Part shown: positions 1-10,419 of the stretch, in pieces | How the letters are laid out: each line of letters opens with the position of its first letter | How positions within the stretch are numbered: the stretch's first letter is position 1 | NCBI GenBank assembly: GCA_963556195.1 | Contig: OY744516.1 | Location: 36,767,278-36,831,277, forward strand | DNA length: 64,000 nucleotides | Direction of reading: 5' to 3' | From: Sepiola atlantica | Lineage: Eukaryota; Mollusca; Cephalopoda; Sepiida; Sepiolidae | Position numbers and translations under genes: made by a program | Notes under the pieces: generated by a model | What the model was told of the DNA's origin: nothing | Seen by the model: only the letters and a program-made list of their open reading frames with translations | Database searches by the model: none

Positions 1-285
1 AAGTGGAAGGTGTGAATAAGTGAGAAATAAGGGAAAAGAGGAGGGGAATAATGAAAGAGAGAGAAGATAGAGAGGGTCTATTATGACAAGTGAATTTTAT
101 AAATATTTGGAAATTCCAAAATGTTTTAATAAATATTTGGAATTTCTAAATAGGAGGAGAAGAGGGAAGAGAGAAAGAGAAGAAAAAGAGGGAGAGAGGG
201 TCGAAAATTGTCTATTGTGACATTAAACTAGTGTTTCATAAATATTTGGAAATTCCAAAAGGTTTTCAGTAATATTTTTATTTTA
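1..285 (-). repeat. Polypurine-rich dispersed repeat module
   Basis: The first ~215 bases are almost pure A/G on this strand, broken by two copies of a segment containing 'aaatatttggaa' preceded by a 'tctatt(a/g)tgaca' motif. On the minus strand this becomes a polypyrimidine tract following 'tgtcataatagacc'. The same order (fragment ending in 'gtgatgtcat', then a C/T-rich tract) recurs near 31360-31660, 59280-59390 and 63215-63330, so this is a dispersed transposon-derived module and not a gene. Confidence 0.55.
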
Positions 286-289
286 TTGA

Positions 290-994
290 AATCGCTCCAG
301 ACAAGGCATGAAGCCACCTGATGTAAGGAGCTAAAAAACAAAAACAAAAATAAAAGAACTACTACTTCAAAGTCAAAAACTAACCAACGATAAGTGTAAG
401 ATGGATAGATTCTGACACAGAAAACAGCAATTCTTCCCTCTTTGTCGGAAATATAACAAATACTGACCCAACGATGGTGTAATAAGTAATATATTTTATA
501 AGGAACAGGATATTTTATCAAACTTTATGGAAGCTATTTCTCAGTTCACTTACAACCGCCCCTCATTTGAGCGAGTTGCCCGCTCTTTGTTAGATAACAC
601 CTAGTTATATACTAACAAAAAAAATCTTAACTTAAAAAAGATATATTTTATACTAATGAGTCACCACTTACCAAAGCCAAAATGGTTAATAAGATTGTCA
701 GTTGGAAGATGAACAATACTATGAGAGGATTGAAAACAATGAATAGAATGGATAACATTTGAATACTTAAGGCGACGGCTCAACAAGTATTTGTTGACAT
801 TGCTGTAGTAAGGAAGGAAGGAAGCAGTCCTGTGGTAATGTGTTCCACAAATGGGAAGCTTTGGGAAAGAAACTATTCATGGAAATTTCACCTGGCGTTA
901 GGGACATGGAGGGAGAAAGGCAAATTCTTTTCAGTTGTGATAAAAAGACGAATTTTTGCTGTGAATGTCTTACAAAGAGGAGCCAGAGATTGGA
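290..994 (-). pseudogene. Jockey-superfamily LINE 3' end, first half (interrupted)
   Basis: On the minus strand this encodes a degraded C-terminal tail of a non-LTR retrotransposon reverse transcriptase. It matches the reading of the copies at 43.9, 57.7 and 63.6 kb, whose best frame follows the Jockey/CR1-type pattern 'FFPRT.RLWN..P' near the protein end. The 290-345 part is the 3' untranslated end, with an 'acaaggcatgaagcca' motif shared with 12.74 and 45.64 kb. Several stops and frame changes are visible. The element is split after position 1002 by a DNA transposon and resumes at 2565. Confidence 0.7.
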
Positions 995-2564
995 GCTCAG
1001 TCATGGCCACCGAGAGTTACTACAGGCCTGTTGGCTCGAAAATGACGTCACTGCATTGCGTGTCAAACAATGGCCGTCGTAATAATAAGGCATTTCGATT
1101 TCTCCATTCACTAAATAATCCATCAAAATTCAGGAAATCAACCAATTTTAATGAAATTTTCAGTATTTATTAATTAATGATCACGGAATATAATAAATCC
1201 ATTACTTAATTATAAAGCTTGGTGCCAATGTATTATTTCCTGTAAACAAAAAACACCTTTACTAAAGTTATCCAAAATATCAAAACATGTTAACTATACG
1301 ATATTGTAAATATTTAAAACAAAAACTTAAAATTGCATGTAAAAAAAGAAAAGAAAGGAACACGATTCGATTTATCCTGAAACTGATCTTTATTCAATAT
1401 AAATTTATAGAAAATATTTAGTAGAATGTTTCTAATTTTCTTTTTCTGTTTAGCTTTTTCTTACTGATGTGATCATTTTTCATATCACAAAAATTGTTCA
1501 GTATAGAATTGGAGGAACTCCAGATAATCATTCTTTGTATTTTTTCAATATTGTGACCCTCATCACAAGAGTCAACATGAAAAAGAAGATTAGCATTTTT
1601 TTTTAATGAAAATAAAGGTCTGTATATGTTTAAAATAAAAAAAATTATTATTTCGTATATATTACGAAAAATGCCCCTAAATAAAAATCATACCTCGAAG
1701 AAAATTAATTTTGTTAATTAACGATATTATCATTGAATAAAGCATTGTTTAATCAATATTTTCACAAAAAAAAAAAATAATTTCATAATATATTTCATGT
1801 GATTTACTATTTATTTAAATAACATTGTTCCAAATTGTTCAAAATGCCATAAATGAAATATTTTTTTTAAAATCTTAGTGAAAATGTATTATTTTTTTAA
1901 AACAAAATACACCATTACTAAAGGTATATTTTTATATATAAAAAAATCCATGAATTTTTTAAAATGAAAATAAAGATCTGTATATGTTTAAAATAAAAAA
2001 ATTTTTTTTTTAACTATTTCGTATATATTACGAAAAATGCCCCTAAACTCCGTGTTAATAAAACCAGTATAACTCGAAGAAAAATTAATTTTGTTAATTA
2101 ACGATATTATCATTGAATAAAGCATTGTTTAATCAATATTTTGTGTGTGAAAATATTGATTAAATATGCCGTTATTATTTCATTTATTTAATCTACAAAA
2201 GTACAGAGAAAAGATAAAATATACTACACTTAATAAGACATCGAAAAAAGTAATTAAAAAAAAAATGAAAACAATAATTATTCGCTATACACTACTTTTT
2301 TATCAAATAATGAATAAGTAATTCAGACTTGATTTTTTATATGATTAAAAAAAAAAATTCAAACTTATTTGCATGTATCCATATTTGCCGTGATTCTTTC
2401 TCTTTTGGAAATCCAAACACATGCAGTAGCCATTTTAACTTTGTGAATTATGAAATTTAAAAAGGCGCGAAATTAAGTTAACCAACCACAATGACGTCAG
2501 AGGGGGGCAAGAAGTTAGTTGCTTGGCCTTGTTAACTCTCGGTGGCATCAGCCATGGCTCAGTC
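995..2564. mobile_element. Non-autonomous DNA transposon with 8-bp TSD inside a LINE
   Basis: GCTCAGTC occurs at 995-1002 and again at 2557-2564. Between them lies ~1.55 kb whose ends are inverted copies: the left end begins (C)ATGGC then CACCGAGAGTTA, and the reverse complement of the right end begins CATGGC, has 6 extra bases, then CACCGAGAGTTA. Both ends also carry TGACGTCA further in. The paralogous LINE at ~58035 shows the uninterrupted site. No transposase is visible and the interior is A+T-rich. An 8-bp TSD with CATG-type termini is compatible with the P superfamily, but hAT or Merlin-like origin cannot be excluded from the ends alone. Confidence 0.7.
1600..2160. repeat. Direct repeat inside the 1.55-kb transposon
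   Basis: A segment containing 'ctgtatatgtttaaaataaa', the small palindrome 'cgtatatattacg', 'aatgcccctaaa' and 'acgatattatcattgaataa' occurs at about 1615-1770 and again at about 1975-2145, in the same orientation. Differences are mainly short insertions and T-run length. It is an internal duplication of the transposon and has no coding content. Confidence 0.75.
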
Positions 2565-2800
2565 GAACATTTTCCATGGAAATAACGATAGAGTAGAGAA
2601 AGACTAGCAACGTTTCTTCTGTGAAAAAGGGGCTGTAGAGAAAGAAATCATTCCCTGATTGCAAAGTCGATTTTGTACTCTGTCAAGGCAGTTCTCCATC
2701 TTAACATGTATATGGTTCTTATACAGGCAGAAGATTGCATCGGGAGTCAGATACTTTTTAGAGCAGTAGAATGATGTATTAACTGTTAAAGGTGCCTTTA
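2565..2800 (-). pseudogene. Jockey-superfamily LINE, second half of the split copy
   Basis: Continues the LINE tail interrupted at 1002. The segment from 'gaacattttccatgg' through 'gagaaagactagcaacg' and 'ctgtagagaaag' aligns along its length with 58040-58190 on the same strand. In the coding sense (minus) it corresponds to the stretch just upstream of the terminal 'FFPRT'-like region. It is a defective fragment. Confidence 0.65.
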
Positions 2801-3380
2801 TAATGTTTACAACATTTCAAAGTTCATAATTAAAAACAACTTTTCAAGATTATTATGTTTTGATAATTAAACCAAAGTCATCCACAATTCTACAGGTGTC
2901 CTCTCTGCTTGTCACTTTCTTAAGAACAATATTGACTTTTCACAGTTTTATAAACAAAACCGACACGTCAAAATTAGTCTGAAGCTTTGGAGGTGGTTAC
3001 TCTCGGTTCTGTCTGTCGGTCTATCAGATTTTAATTATAGATCCTGTCTTGTAAGAATAATATGATAAGCCAAAGTAAGAATCCTTGAACTCTCTCCAGA
3101 TATCTCTATCAGTGATACTTTAATCATGATAAAGGTGGTATTGTGCTGAGGGCCTAACTGATATGACCAGAGCTGGTAATCTGATATCAAACTGTTTCAT
3201 GATATTCTTTTATAAAATACAGTGTAAGATACAATACTGATTTTTTAAATATATTATACTAGCTGAAATATCTGTCCATGCCAGGGTAAACTATCTATGA
3301 TGGATGTAAAGTGTTTCAGGCTCAGATGGTGAGTTAATAACGTTTTACAGAGAACTGCTTATATTGGCCTCATTTACCAG
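2801..3380. other. Unassigned A+T-rich spacer
   Basis: No ORF, RNA fold or repeat seen elsewhere in the window could be recognised here. A weak 'ccatgccagggtaaactatc' near 3280 resembles decayed repeat ends but is too short to classify. Confidence 0.5.
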
Positions 3381-3384
3381 CTAA

Positions 3385-3620
3385 TCTAAAGTATCGAGAG
3401 ATGGCAATGTTAAAGTGGAGAATGATGCAAAATGATGACCTGGGTCTGCCAAGTTCGAATACAGTCCGTGCCATAGTACTATTTTAACTTATAGATGTTG
3501 GTAACCTTCATGTGGTCCCTCCAGTGAGTACCTAGTTCTCGAAAGAATCGGGGAAACCAATGCCAACAACAAAATCAGGCCAGTCTCCAAAAAGTGGTAC
3601 CATGTTGATTCATATGAATT
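3385..3620 (+). repeat. tRNA-derived SINE (family 1)
   Basis: A tRNA-like head contains a B-box-like 'agttcgaatac' near 3451. It is followed by the family body 'gatgttggtaaccttcatg', 'tggtccctcc', and the tail 'ggggaaaccaatgccaaca'. The same body occurs at 49345-49580 (plus), 42739-42851 (plus, truncated) and 59083-59271 (minus). The A-box region is decayed. Pol III-derived non-autonomous retrotransposon, coding nothing. Confidence 0.75.
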
Positions 3621-3879
3621 CAATTAAATAAAAATCTAAAGTGACGCATGTGGATAGGGTTAAAGTTAGTTAAATATTCTTTGGGTGGAGTGGGGGTGGG
3701 GTCACTAATGTTGGCTCAAAGGACATCCCTCCATATAATATTCCGATGCACTACTCGACAACCAGGTTTTAATCATTTTTTCCTGAAATTCATTAAAATA
3801 TGCAAGCTATAAAAGTCCTCCACTCATTATCGGCAAGTTTGGAAAATCCCAAAATAAATGAACAATATATGCTGTAAAT

Positions 3880-4835
3880 GAGTTGGAAATAGAAATATCC
3901 AAGACCATATTGTCAACCTTAGCTCTTAAAGACAGACAACATACAGAGTGACCCCTCCCCCGGAAAAAAATCCAAGTGCCACCAATGTAACCGTTAATAA
4001 AATCCACAACCCTTTTTGTAATCAAACTATATTTGGTACAAATAAACTTCAGTCTATGTCTGACTTGTCCACTAAATTTAACTCATAAATGTCCAACAGT
4101 GTTTCTGTCATCGCCGTTCAATGATATATGGGGGATATTTTGGTGATCGTCTCATCAGTAGGAGGTGTAATCCTGAATAGGCTTCACACTCACCGGTCCT
4201 TACTCCCAGATTTTTATCTGTGGGGTTATTTCAAAGATAATGTCTACACCAAAGCAATCCCCAGATTATTCCCGAATTGAAGAGGACCATCCCAGCCATA
4301 ATCAGGGCAGTGTTAAGAAGAGTGTGTCAGAGTTATTGACTATTTTGCATGTCGTATCCAAGTGTACTTATCATTGAACGCTAATAAAACAGACTGTTGG
4401 ACATTCATGACTGAAACTTGGTGAGCAAGTCAGGCATAGATTAAAGTTTATTTGTACCAGATATTGTTGAATGGAGAAAAGATTGTTAATTTTATTAACG
4501 ATTCCATGGGTGGTATTTTTTAAAGGGGGGGGGGGTAACCCTGTACATAGTTTTACCCCTTAACAAGGGTGGTTCAACACAATTTAAAAACACAAGATGA
4601 CTCGATAATAATAAGAAAATAAAAAATGTAATTCATTCAAAATTCATTCAAGTATTTAAAGACTGAAGTTTATTTGTACCAAATATAGTTTGATTACAGA
4701 AAGGGTTGTGAATTTTATTAACGATTACATTGGTGGCACTTGGATTTTTTTCCGGGGTCACTCTGTATGTTGTCTGTCTTTAAGAGCTAAGGTTGACAAT
4801 ATGGTCTTGGATATTTCTATTTCCATTTTGTTTAT
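3880..4835 (+). mobile_element. Mariner/Tc1-like deletion derivatives with inverted ends
   Basis: The stretch ~3880-4060 is repeated in inverse orientation at 4661-4835, including 'ggtacaaataaacttcagtc' and the outer 'actctgtatgttgtctgtc'. A further inverted end lies at ~4395-4500. Between them (4085-4345) is a plus-strand transposase remnant that can be read as G.YFGDRLISRRCNPE, then a stop, then a decayed 'LW.Y' segment. That pattern matches the C-terminal part of IS630/Tc1/mariner-type DDE transposases and the better copy at 11414-11728. Most of the transposase is missing, so this is a non-autonomous, nested derivative. Confidence 0.7.
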
Positions 4836-4968
4836 CGTGTGGGTTGTTTATCTAACATCAAGTTTTGGTGCATTTTTTAAAACGTGATTTTCATGGCAAA
4901 TGTCAAAGAAAATTACAGGATGATACTTTTTTGTGTGGGTATCTAATTAACAATGATAGCCTTGCTTG

Positions 4969-4989
4969 CTCTCTCTCTCTCTCTCTCGT
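4969..4989 (+). repeat. (CT)n microsatellite
   Basis: About ten CT units. A second, TTTC-rich tract follows at 5152-5172. Confidence 0.95.
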
Positions 4990-5282
4990 GTGCATGTGAA
5001 TATATGTTAAGAAACGGTATATTACAGGACTGACCACTAGTATGTGTGTATTTTTCCAGAAACAAGAGCCAGACCCCATCATTAGGCGTAAACTAAGTCG
5101 GGTTTTTTTTTTGGTTTTTTTTAAATACGGTTCTCCCACTCTCACTGGTCTTTCTTTCTTTCTTTCTTTCTCTCACACACACACCTCTGATTCCAGAGAT
5201 GCTGCTTATTCAGCTTACTGAAATATTCACTTGTTTCTTGTAAAATACTTTACTGTCAAGGTTGCCAGAGTTTATCTTTGCA

Positions 5283-5284
<2 letters not shown>

Positions 5285-5318
<34 letters not shown>
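5285..5318 (+). repeat. (TA)n microsatellite
   Basis: Uninterrupted AT dinucleotides. Further (TA)n tracts lie at 5620-5690 and 5926-5965, flanking the foldback elements described next. Confidence 0.95.
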
Positions 5319-5321
<3 letters not shown>

Positions 5322-5404
5322 ATCCAGGTAAAACATCCACAGGATAGTAATTCAAAGAATTTCAACCGGGTTTATAGAAACTGCTCAATATCAAATAGAG
5401 CTTT

Positions 5405-5618
5405 TATATATGATTATTTTTATTTACACAGACATGTACAAAATCTGTGACACTGGCATGTCGATGTTATCGATCAACAGCTTTCCAAATATGATCTAAG
5501 GTTAAGATCGGATTTTAACTCTGCCTGATGAGATCTCAGTTTATAATAGCTGTTGATCGATAACATCGACATGCCAGTGTCGCAGATTTTGTACATGTAT
5601 GTGTAAATAAAAATAATC

Positions 5619-5625
<7 letters not shown>
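5405..5625. repeat. Foldback element with ~76-bp arms
   Basis: The left arm (5408-5486) and right arm (5547-5625) are reverse complements with few mismatches. They include 'ttatttttatttacacaga' and 'ggcatgtcgatgttatcgat'. The loop is ~60 bases. A single-armed relative lies at 29245-29372, again beside a (TA)n tract, so this is a dispersed MITE-like family inserting in or generating TA repeats. Chance ORFs across it are not genes. Confidence 0.8.
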
Positions 5626-5655
<30 letters not shown>

Positions 5656-5689
5656 ATATTATATATATATAAGCATATATATATATAAG

Positions 5690-5895
5690 CAAACATTGTT
5701 AAACATAATAGAATTCTCTTAGCTTGATTATACCATTTTTTTTTTACTGATCCTTTTTGTGTTAAAATTGAAAAAAATTCTTGATTTTGACACAAAAAAA
5801 GATCATTAGAAAATTAAATTTTCTAATGATCTTTTTTGATTTTTAAAAGTATATAATCAAGCAAAATTTTTTTATTATGTTTAACAATGTTTGAT
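5690..5895. repeat. Long imperfect palindrome with perfect 21-bp centre
   Basis: The centre at ~5798-5840 has 21-base arms (AAAAAAGATCATTAGAAAATT and its reverse complement) separated by one base. Outer arms continue imperfectly to 'caaacattgttaaacataat' at 5691 and its complement at ~5875-5893. It is flanked on both sides by (TA)n. Structure is that of a small foldback transposon. Confidence 0.75.
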
Positions 5896-6149
5896 TTGAA
5901 TAAAAGAATGCTGCCTAAATACACAATATATATATATATATATATATAATTTATATATATATATAAATTAAGTAAAGTCAAATGCTGAGACTTTTATAAT
6001 GTTCTAAAAAGCAAAGATGAAACGACACCCTATAGATACATGGGATAAGAGAGAAGTCAAATACAGCTCACTCCATAGTCAGAAATACTGCAGATCTTGA
6101 ACTCAGCTCAATGGTTAAAACTTTAGGTCAACCAGAGCTATTATAATTT

Positions 6150-7668
6150 CGAAGTAAACAAAACTTATGACATAATCATTAAGAGTATTTCAGTTCCGGA
6201 AAACCAACATCAACAAAAGTTTTTGTGAACGAACGTTTCTAAGACATTTATTGGATCATAAGTCCTTCATCAGAACAAATTACAAAGTACATCACAGGAA
6301 AAACAAAACAATTAATCAACAGTTCTACATTATTTTTTCAAAAAAATAAATAAACACATGGTTAACAGAAATAAAGGGGGGGGGGGAGTAGTATTTGTAT
6401 TTTCCCCACAAATATACATACACATGTAAATAATGAAAATTATAGAAATAATATTCCAACGTGATGAAAAATGAAAAACAAAAATTGTTTATATATTTAT
6501 GAAAGTTTTGTCTTTATTTGAAGACTTTCACAAGATGATTGATTTGAAGAAAAATATTGTTCCTGTACGTTATTTCTTCCAATCAATGATCTTGAGTAAA
6601 TCTTGAAATAAAGACGAAACGTTGAATATATAAATCATTTTGGTTTTTCCTTTTTCATTTTCCACACATGTAAATACACAACTATACACATTAAACTACC
6701 TACTAGACACTATCCTCGAGTGTCTTCGGTCTCTCTGTACAAGTGTTTGTCAGGATAACCTGACATGAGGATACTTCCCTTACAAATAAACTCTGACCAA
6801 ATATTCAAAATAACATAGTATTCGAAGCCCAAATAAGATCCCCTCGACACGGCTATACACTGGCTCATACGAGAAATGGTCCACCTTCTTCAAGTAATGT
6901 TACCTCAAGTAACCGCACTTAGCTGGATATTCCACCAGACTATTCTATTAATTCTTGTCCTGGAATTCGGTAAGACCAAGAGACCACAAGAAAGATATAC
7001 TATAACATAGTTCACGAGTCAATTGGGGAGAGGAAAATTAATGTTCTTAACTTCTTTACTAACTCAACGTTTAACAAGTAAAGGAGAACTTTAACGGACT
7101 ATTCAAATATCTATGTATCTTATATAGAGATCAAATGTTAGCCACAGGAAGCGGTCCCTTGATATCTGAGAACTTCGACTGAAGTAAAATAAAACAAAAA
7201 AAATAAACATAAATAAAAATATAATAATGAGCCTTAGAATCTTATTACAACCAAATGATAAAAAACTAAAAAAAAACAACTTAAAAAAAACAAAAAAAAC
7301 TTAAAAAGAAACGGCTCATTATTATATTTTTTATATATGTATACATATGTGTGTAACTGTGTATTTACATGTGTATGTATATTTTGGAGGAAAATACAAA
7401 TACTGCCCCCCTTTATTTTTGCTAACCGTGTTTTTTTTGTTTTTGTTTTTTTAATTTTAGGGGGGGGGGGGAATAATGTAGAAGTGTTGATAAATTTTGT
7501 TGTTTTTTCTAACTGTGATGCCCTTTGTAATTTGTGTTGATGAAGTGACTTGTTATCCAATAAATGTCTTAGAAAACGTTCGTTCGCAAAAACTCTTGTT
7601 GCTGTTGGTTTTCTGGAACTCATATACTCTTAATGATTATGACATAAGTTTTGTTTACTTCTAAATAT
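6150..7668. mobile_element. 1.5-kb element with ~330-bp inverted arms
   Basis: 6150-6690 (minus a nested insertion) and 7340-7668 are inverted copies. Both arms start with 'gaagtaaacaaaacttatg' and include 'aacgaacgtttctaagaca' versus its near copy, a G-run plus 'agtatttgtattttcc', and 'tacatacacatgtaaata'. The unique core 6690-7220 shows no recognisable coding sequence. A second short hairpin ('aatataataatgagcc' and its complement) lies at 7220-7330. Superfamily not recognised; no clear TSD was found. Confidence 0.7.
6433..6663. mobile_element. Nested 231-bp foldback insertion with 13-bp TSD
   Basis: ACACATGTAAATA occurs at 6420-6432 and 6664-6676, directly flanking this insert. The other arm of the host element has the sequence without an insert (RC near 7350-7375). 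The insert is itself a loose palindrome: 'gttttgtctttattt' near 6503 faces 'aaataaagacgaaac' near 6605. A 13-bp duplication is more typical of retrotransposition than of most DNA transposons, while the inverted ends suggest a foldback. Confidence 0.65.
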
Positions 7669-9224
7669 ACATATATTTATATCTATTTGTTATAAAGTAG
7701 TGTTAGATTTTCCTCATTACATCTAAAAGTGTGTTGTCGAGAATTACAATGGTAATATGAGTAAAACTGGGTCGTTATCAGTTACCCAACTTATAACTAC
7801 CTATAGCAGTGTTTCTTTTAAATTAATAAACACTTATATTTGTTTTGTTTTTTGGCTCTTTGAGTTCTTATTAATTACCTTTGCATAACATTAGAAAAAA
7901 CTAAAATACTTATGATTAACTTTTTAGAGGGAGGGGGGGGCGGTTTGCTATGTAACCCCCCCCCCCCTCTCCTCACGACTCGAAATTTCATAAAAGTATT
8001 TGTAAACAGGATTTTTTGTTTCGTGACAAGTCAAAAAATCAAGTATGGAGGACCATTTTGTGTTAAACTTACATAAAAAAAAAAACTGAACAAGTCATTT
8101 CTTTTTTTCAAGATTATTTTTGATAATCTGAAAATGTGTTGTTTATTAATAGATTTCCGAAGAATTAAAAAAATAATTTTTTTCAAGAGAAATATGGGAG
8201 TTGGGTGACGCCATCATATATATTATGAAGAAATACTTCTATAATAATAAAGCTGAGTGAACATTAGAAAATGACTAGAAAAAATAAGACCCATTGGGTC
8301 ACTCATTCAGCTCGGGGTAAATTGTTTAAATGAGGAAAAAGTGAGTTTGCAAAACTAGTTAATTTAAAAAAAAAAAAAAAAGCCAAAAGAACTCTCTCTC
8401 TTTACTTTTCCAGCTACGGTTTAAATAGTATTACTACTTGTGGTTATATTTCCTTTTGGTTTATAATGGACTACTCCAATCTAGTGTTTTATAGTTAGTT
8501 TTATTACCTTCGACTGTTAATAAAGAGAGAGAGAGACAGCATATAAAATAACATTGAGGGATCAAACAACATACAGTGAGAGAGGGTGAAAATAATAGAT
8601 AAAAACGTAATAAGAGATGGGTAACGGTGAGTTAATTGCAAATTATGGCTAATTAGAACAATTGAAAAGGGAGTTTTTTTTTTTTTCAAACATAACTCAA
8701 TCCTAAAACTGAGGAATATTTTAACATGTATTTAGTGTGATTAAAATATAGAGGAAAAAATGCCTTAAAGAAACAAACGTTGATTAGCTCAGCTTTAGTG
8801 TAATACTAGATAGACAGTAGAAGTATGTAGGTGTAATGATAAAGATATGACATATTAAAAGCTAGTCGGGAGCATGTTAAGTTTAAAAGCTGAGACCAAC
8901 TATGTTTATAGAAATTGACTTAAGTGGTTTTACGAAATGAACTATGATACCTACCCGAAAAGGCGAGTGGCGATGTTAACAGAGTAAGCCAAGTTATTTA
9001 GATGAAAAATCTTAATGAATCACTAATACTTACAATAGTTGTGGAGATGATATAAAATCAATTTCTCCATGAAACGAGCCAAATAAGTATTGATTTAGGA
9101 GCAGGGAAGGATCAAAGTGGCCTGTTTTTAAGTACATGTCAATCATTTTCTACCTGATATATAAAATTATGTCGGTCGGATTTTCTAAGTTAGACCTAAA
9201 TAGCATTGTAGCTGTCAAATCGAT
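7669..9224. other. Unassigned spacer with G/C homopolymer hairpin
   Basis: No gene is seen. It contains a G-run/C-run pair at 7928-7972 (see findings), poly-A at 8367-8381, and a stretch near 8280 ('gacccattgggtcact') resembling the repeat module at 58990 and 59775. Otherwise featureless A+T-rich DNA. Confidence 0.5.
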
Positions 9225-9309
9225 ATTTGATTCTGACTAGCGATTGCTTCCTTTTTATTGCTGTAACATTTTTTACACTAAAAATAGTAATTATAGAATA
9301 ATAATAAAA

Positions 9310-9720
9310 TTATTTAGTGCAGTGCTCAGGTGCACTATGCTTCATCAAAAGTGCATGTGTATGGAGGAGAACTTCAGGTGTACTTTTGGCAAATTTCAGG
9401 AAGAATGAAGGTTTTAAACGATGCAGTGTCTCAGCAGTCAACAACTCGTGCAAGCAGTTTTTTTTTCCATGCTTCAGCAATTCTGAGTGTGAAAAAATGT
9501 TTCTGAAAGTCATGGGAGCTGTGCTATTTTCTAACTTTGTAGGCATGTCCACGTGTGTTAGACACATGGAGATCAAAAACGTTCTCCAGGTTGTTGTTGG
9601 CGAGATAGTTAATAATTTTTGTGGGTGTTTACCAAGTCAGTTGTTAGACTTGGGTTGGACTGGGTATTGTTGGCGACATGGTTAACAATTTTGTGAGTGT
9701 TTGTTGAGTCAGTTGCTTGA
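9310..9720 (-). pseudogene. CR1/Jockey-type LINE C-terminus, copy 1
   Basis: Minus-strand C-terminal tail of a non-LTR reverse transcriptase. The best frame reads around 'NTHKIIN', then 'PNTRGHAYKVRK', 'HFRKHF' and 'LPASVVDC..TESFK'-like text, all recognisable in the better copy at 56.74-57.3 kb. The 3' untranslated end ('atgcacttttgatga' ... 'gcacctgagcactgca' in the minus sense) is followed by an A+T-rich 'ttattattatt' tail at 9285-9310, as expected for a LINE 3' terminus. Frameshifted and dead. Confidence 0.75.
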
Positions 9721-9926
9721 AATCAAAGATTTAATGAATCACAATTCAGGGAAACAAGATATGCAGAGTATGGTAGGTGTCCGATGGAGGTTATTCAATT
9801 GTTTTTATGTCTCTGGACGGTTTACAGGCAATCAATGTTCTGAGAAAGAATTCACATCATCAGTCTTGAACCTAAGTGTAGTTGAAACCATAGCTGTATA
9901 CAGTTTTAAATATATAGCTGGAGTGT

Positions 9927-9929
<3 letters not shown>

Positions 9930-9960
<31 letters not shown>
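9930..9960 (+). repeat. (TA)n microsatellite
   Basis: Pure AT dinucleotides bordering the tRNA-like/hammerhead-like repeat that follows. Confidence 0.95.
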
Positions 9961-9964
<4 letters not shown>

Positions 9965-10310
9965 AAAACAATAACATAAAAATACATTAAATATTTAGGT
10001 GATAAAAATATATACATATTTCCAGGCAAGGCGTCATAGTCCGGAGGTAAAACGCCAGACTATAGACATCAATATCGAAGGTTCGAGCTATGCTGATGAC
10101 AACTGTAAGCCAGAAACACGTGTCCATAGATTACTTTTATGTACGTATAAAATTAATAAAAATATACACTAACGAAAAATATGTCATATACAGTTAAGGG
10201 CGACTAATAATGCAATCTTCTGCATCTTTACCACTTAGGAAGTGAAACAATTGTTATAGTATTGTATTTAACTAAAAGCAAAAAACGCTACAATCACCTA
10301 AAAACAGTTA
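9965..10310 (+). repeat. tRNA-like/hammerhead-like dispersed repeat, copy Z
   Basis: Homologous to two tandem minus-strand copies at 17.94-18.47 kb. The order is: 'acataaaaatacattaaa', a tRNA-like head with A-box-like 'tagtccggagg' (10038-10048) and B-box-like 'ggttcga' (10080-10086), a hammerhead-like core (10088-10129), then 'cgactaataatg' and 'cacttaggaagtgaaa', ending near 'cgctacaatcacc'. The family may be a SINE, a retrozyme, or a Penelope-type pseudo-LTR. No protein is encoded. Confidence 0.7.
10088..10129 (+). ncRNA. Hammerhead-ribozyme-like motif (type I order), copy Z
   Basis: Core CTGATGA at 10093-10099 and GAAAC at 10113-10117. Stem III would be the self-complementary ACACGTGT (10116-10123), leaving C10124 as the position 17 base in a GTC triplet. 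Stem I pairs CTATG (10088-10092) with CATAG (10125-10129). Stem II (10100-10112) is poorly paired in this copy. The two other copies pair CCATG with CATGG at stem I, so the one differing position changes on both sides. Cleavage activity is not shown by sequence; stem III lacks a loop and would be weak as a monomer. Confidence 0.5.
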
Positions 10311-10337
10311 CATATATATATATATATAGAGATAGAT

Positions 10338-10377
<40 letters not shown>

Positions 10378-10385
10378 GTATATAT
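10310..10385 (+). repeat. (TA)n/(GATA) compound microsatellite
   Basis: AT dinucleotides interrupted by 'gagatagatagata'. Confidence 0.9.
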
Positions 10386-10419
10386 AAAGTTAAGTATGTA
10401 TATATGTTTATATATTTCT

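Noticed and set aside
5520..5560. CTGATGAG near 5525 as a hammerhead
   Set aside because: No GAAA follows at a suitable distance; the motif belongs to the foldback arm and loop.
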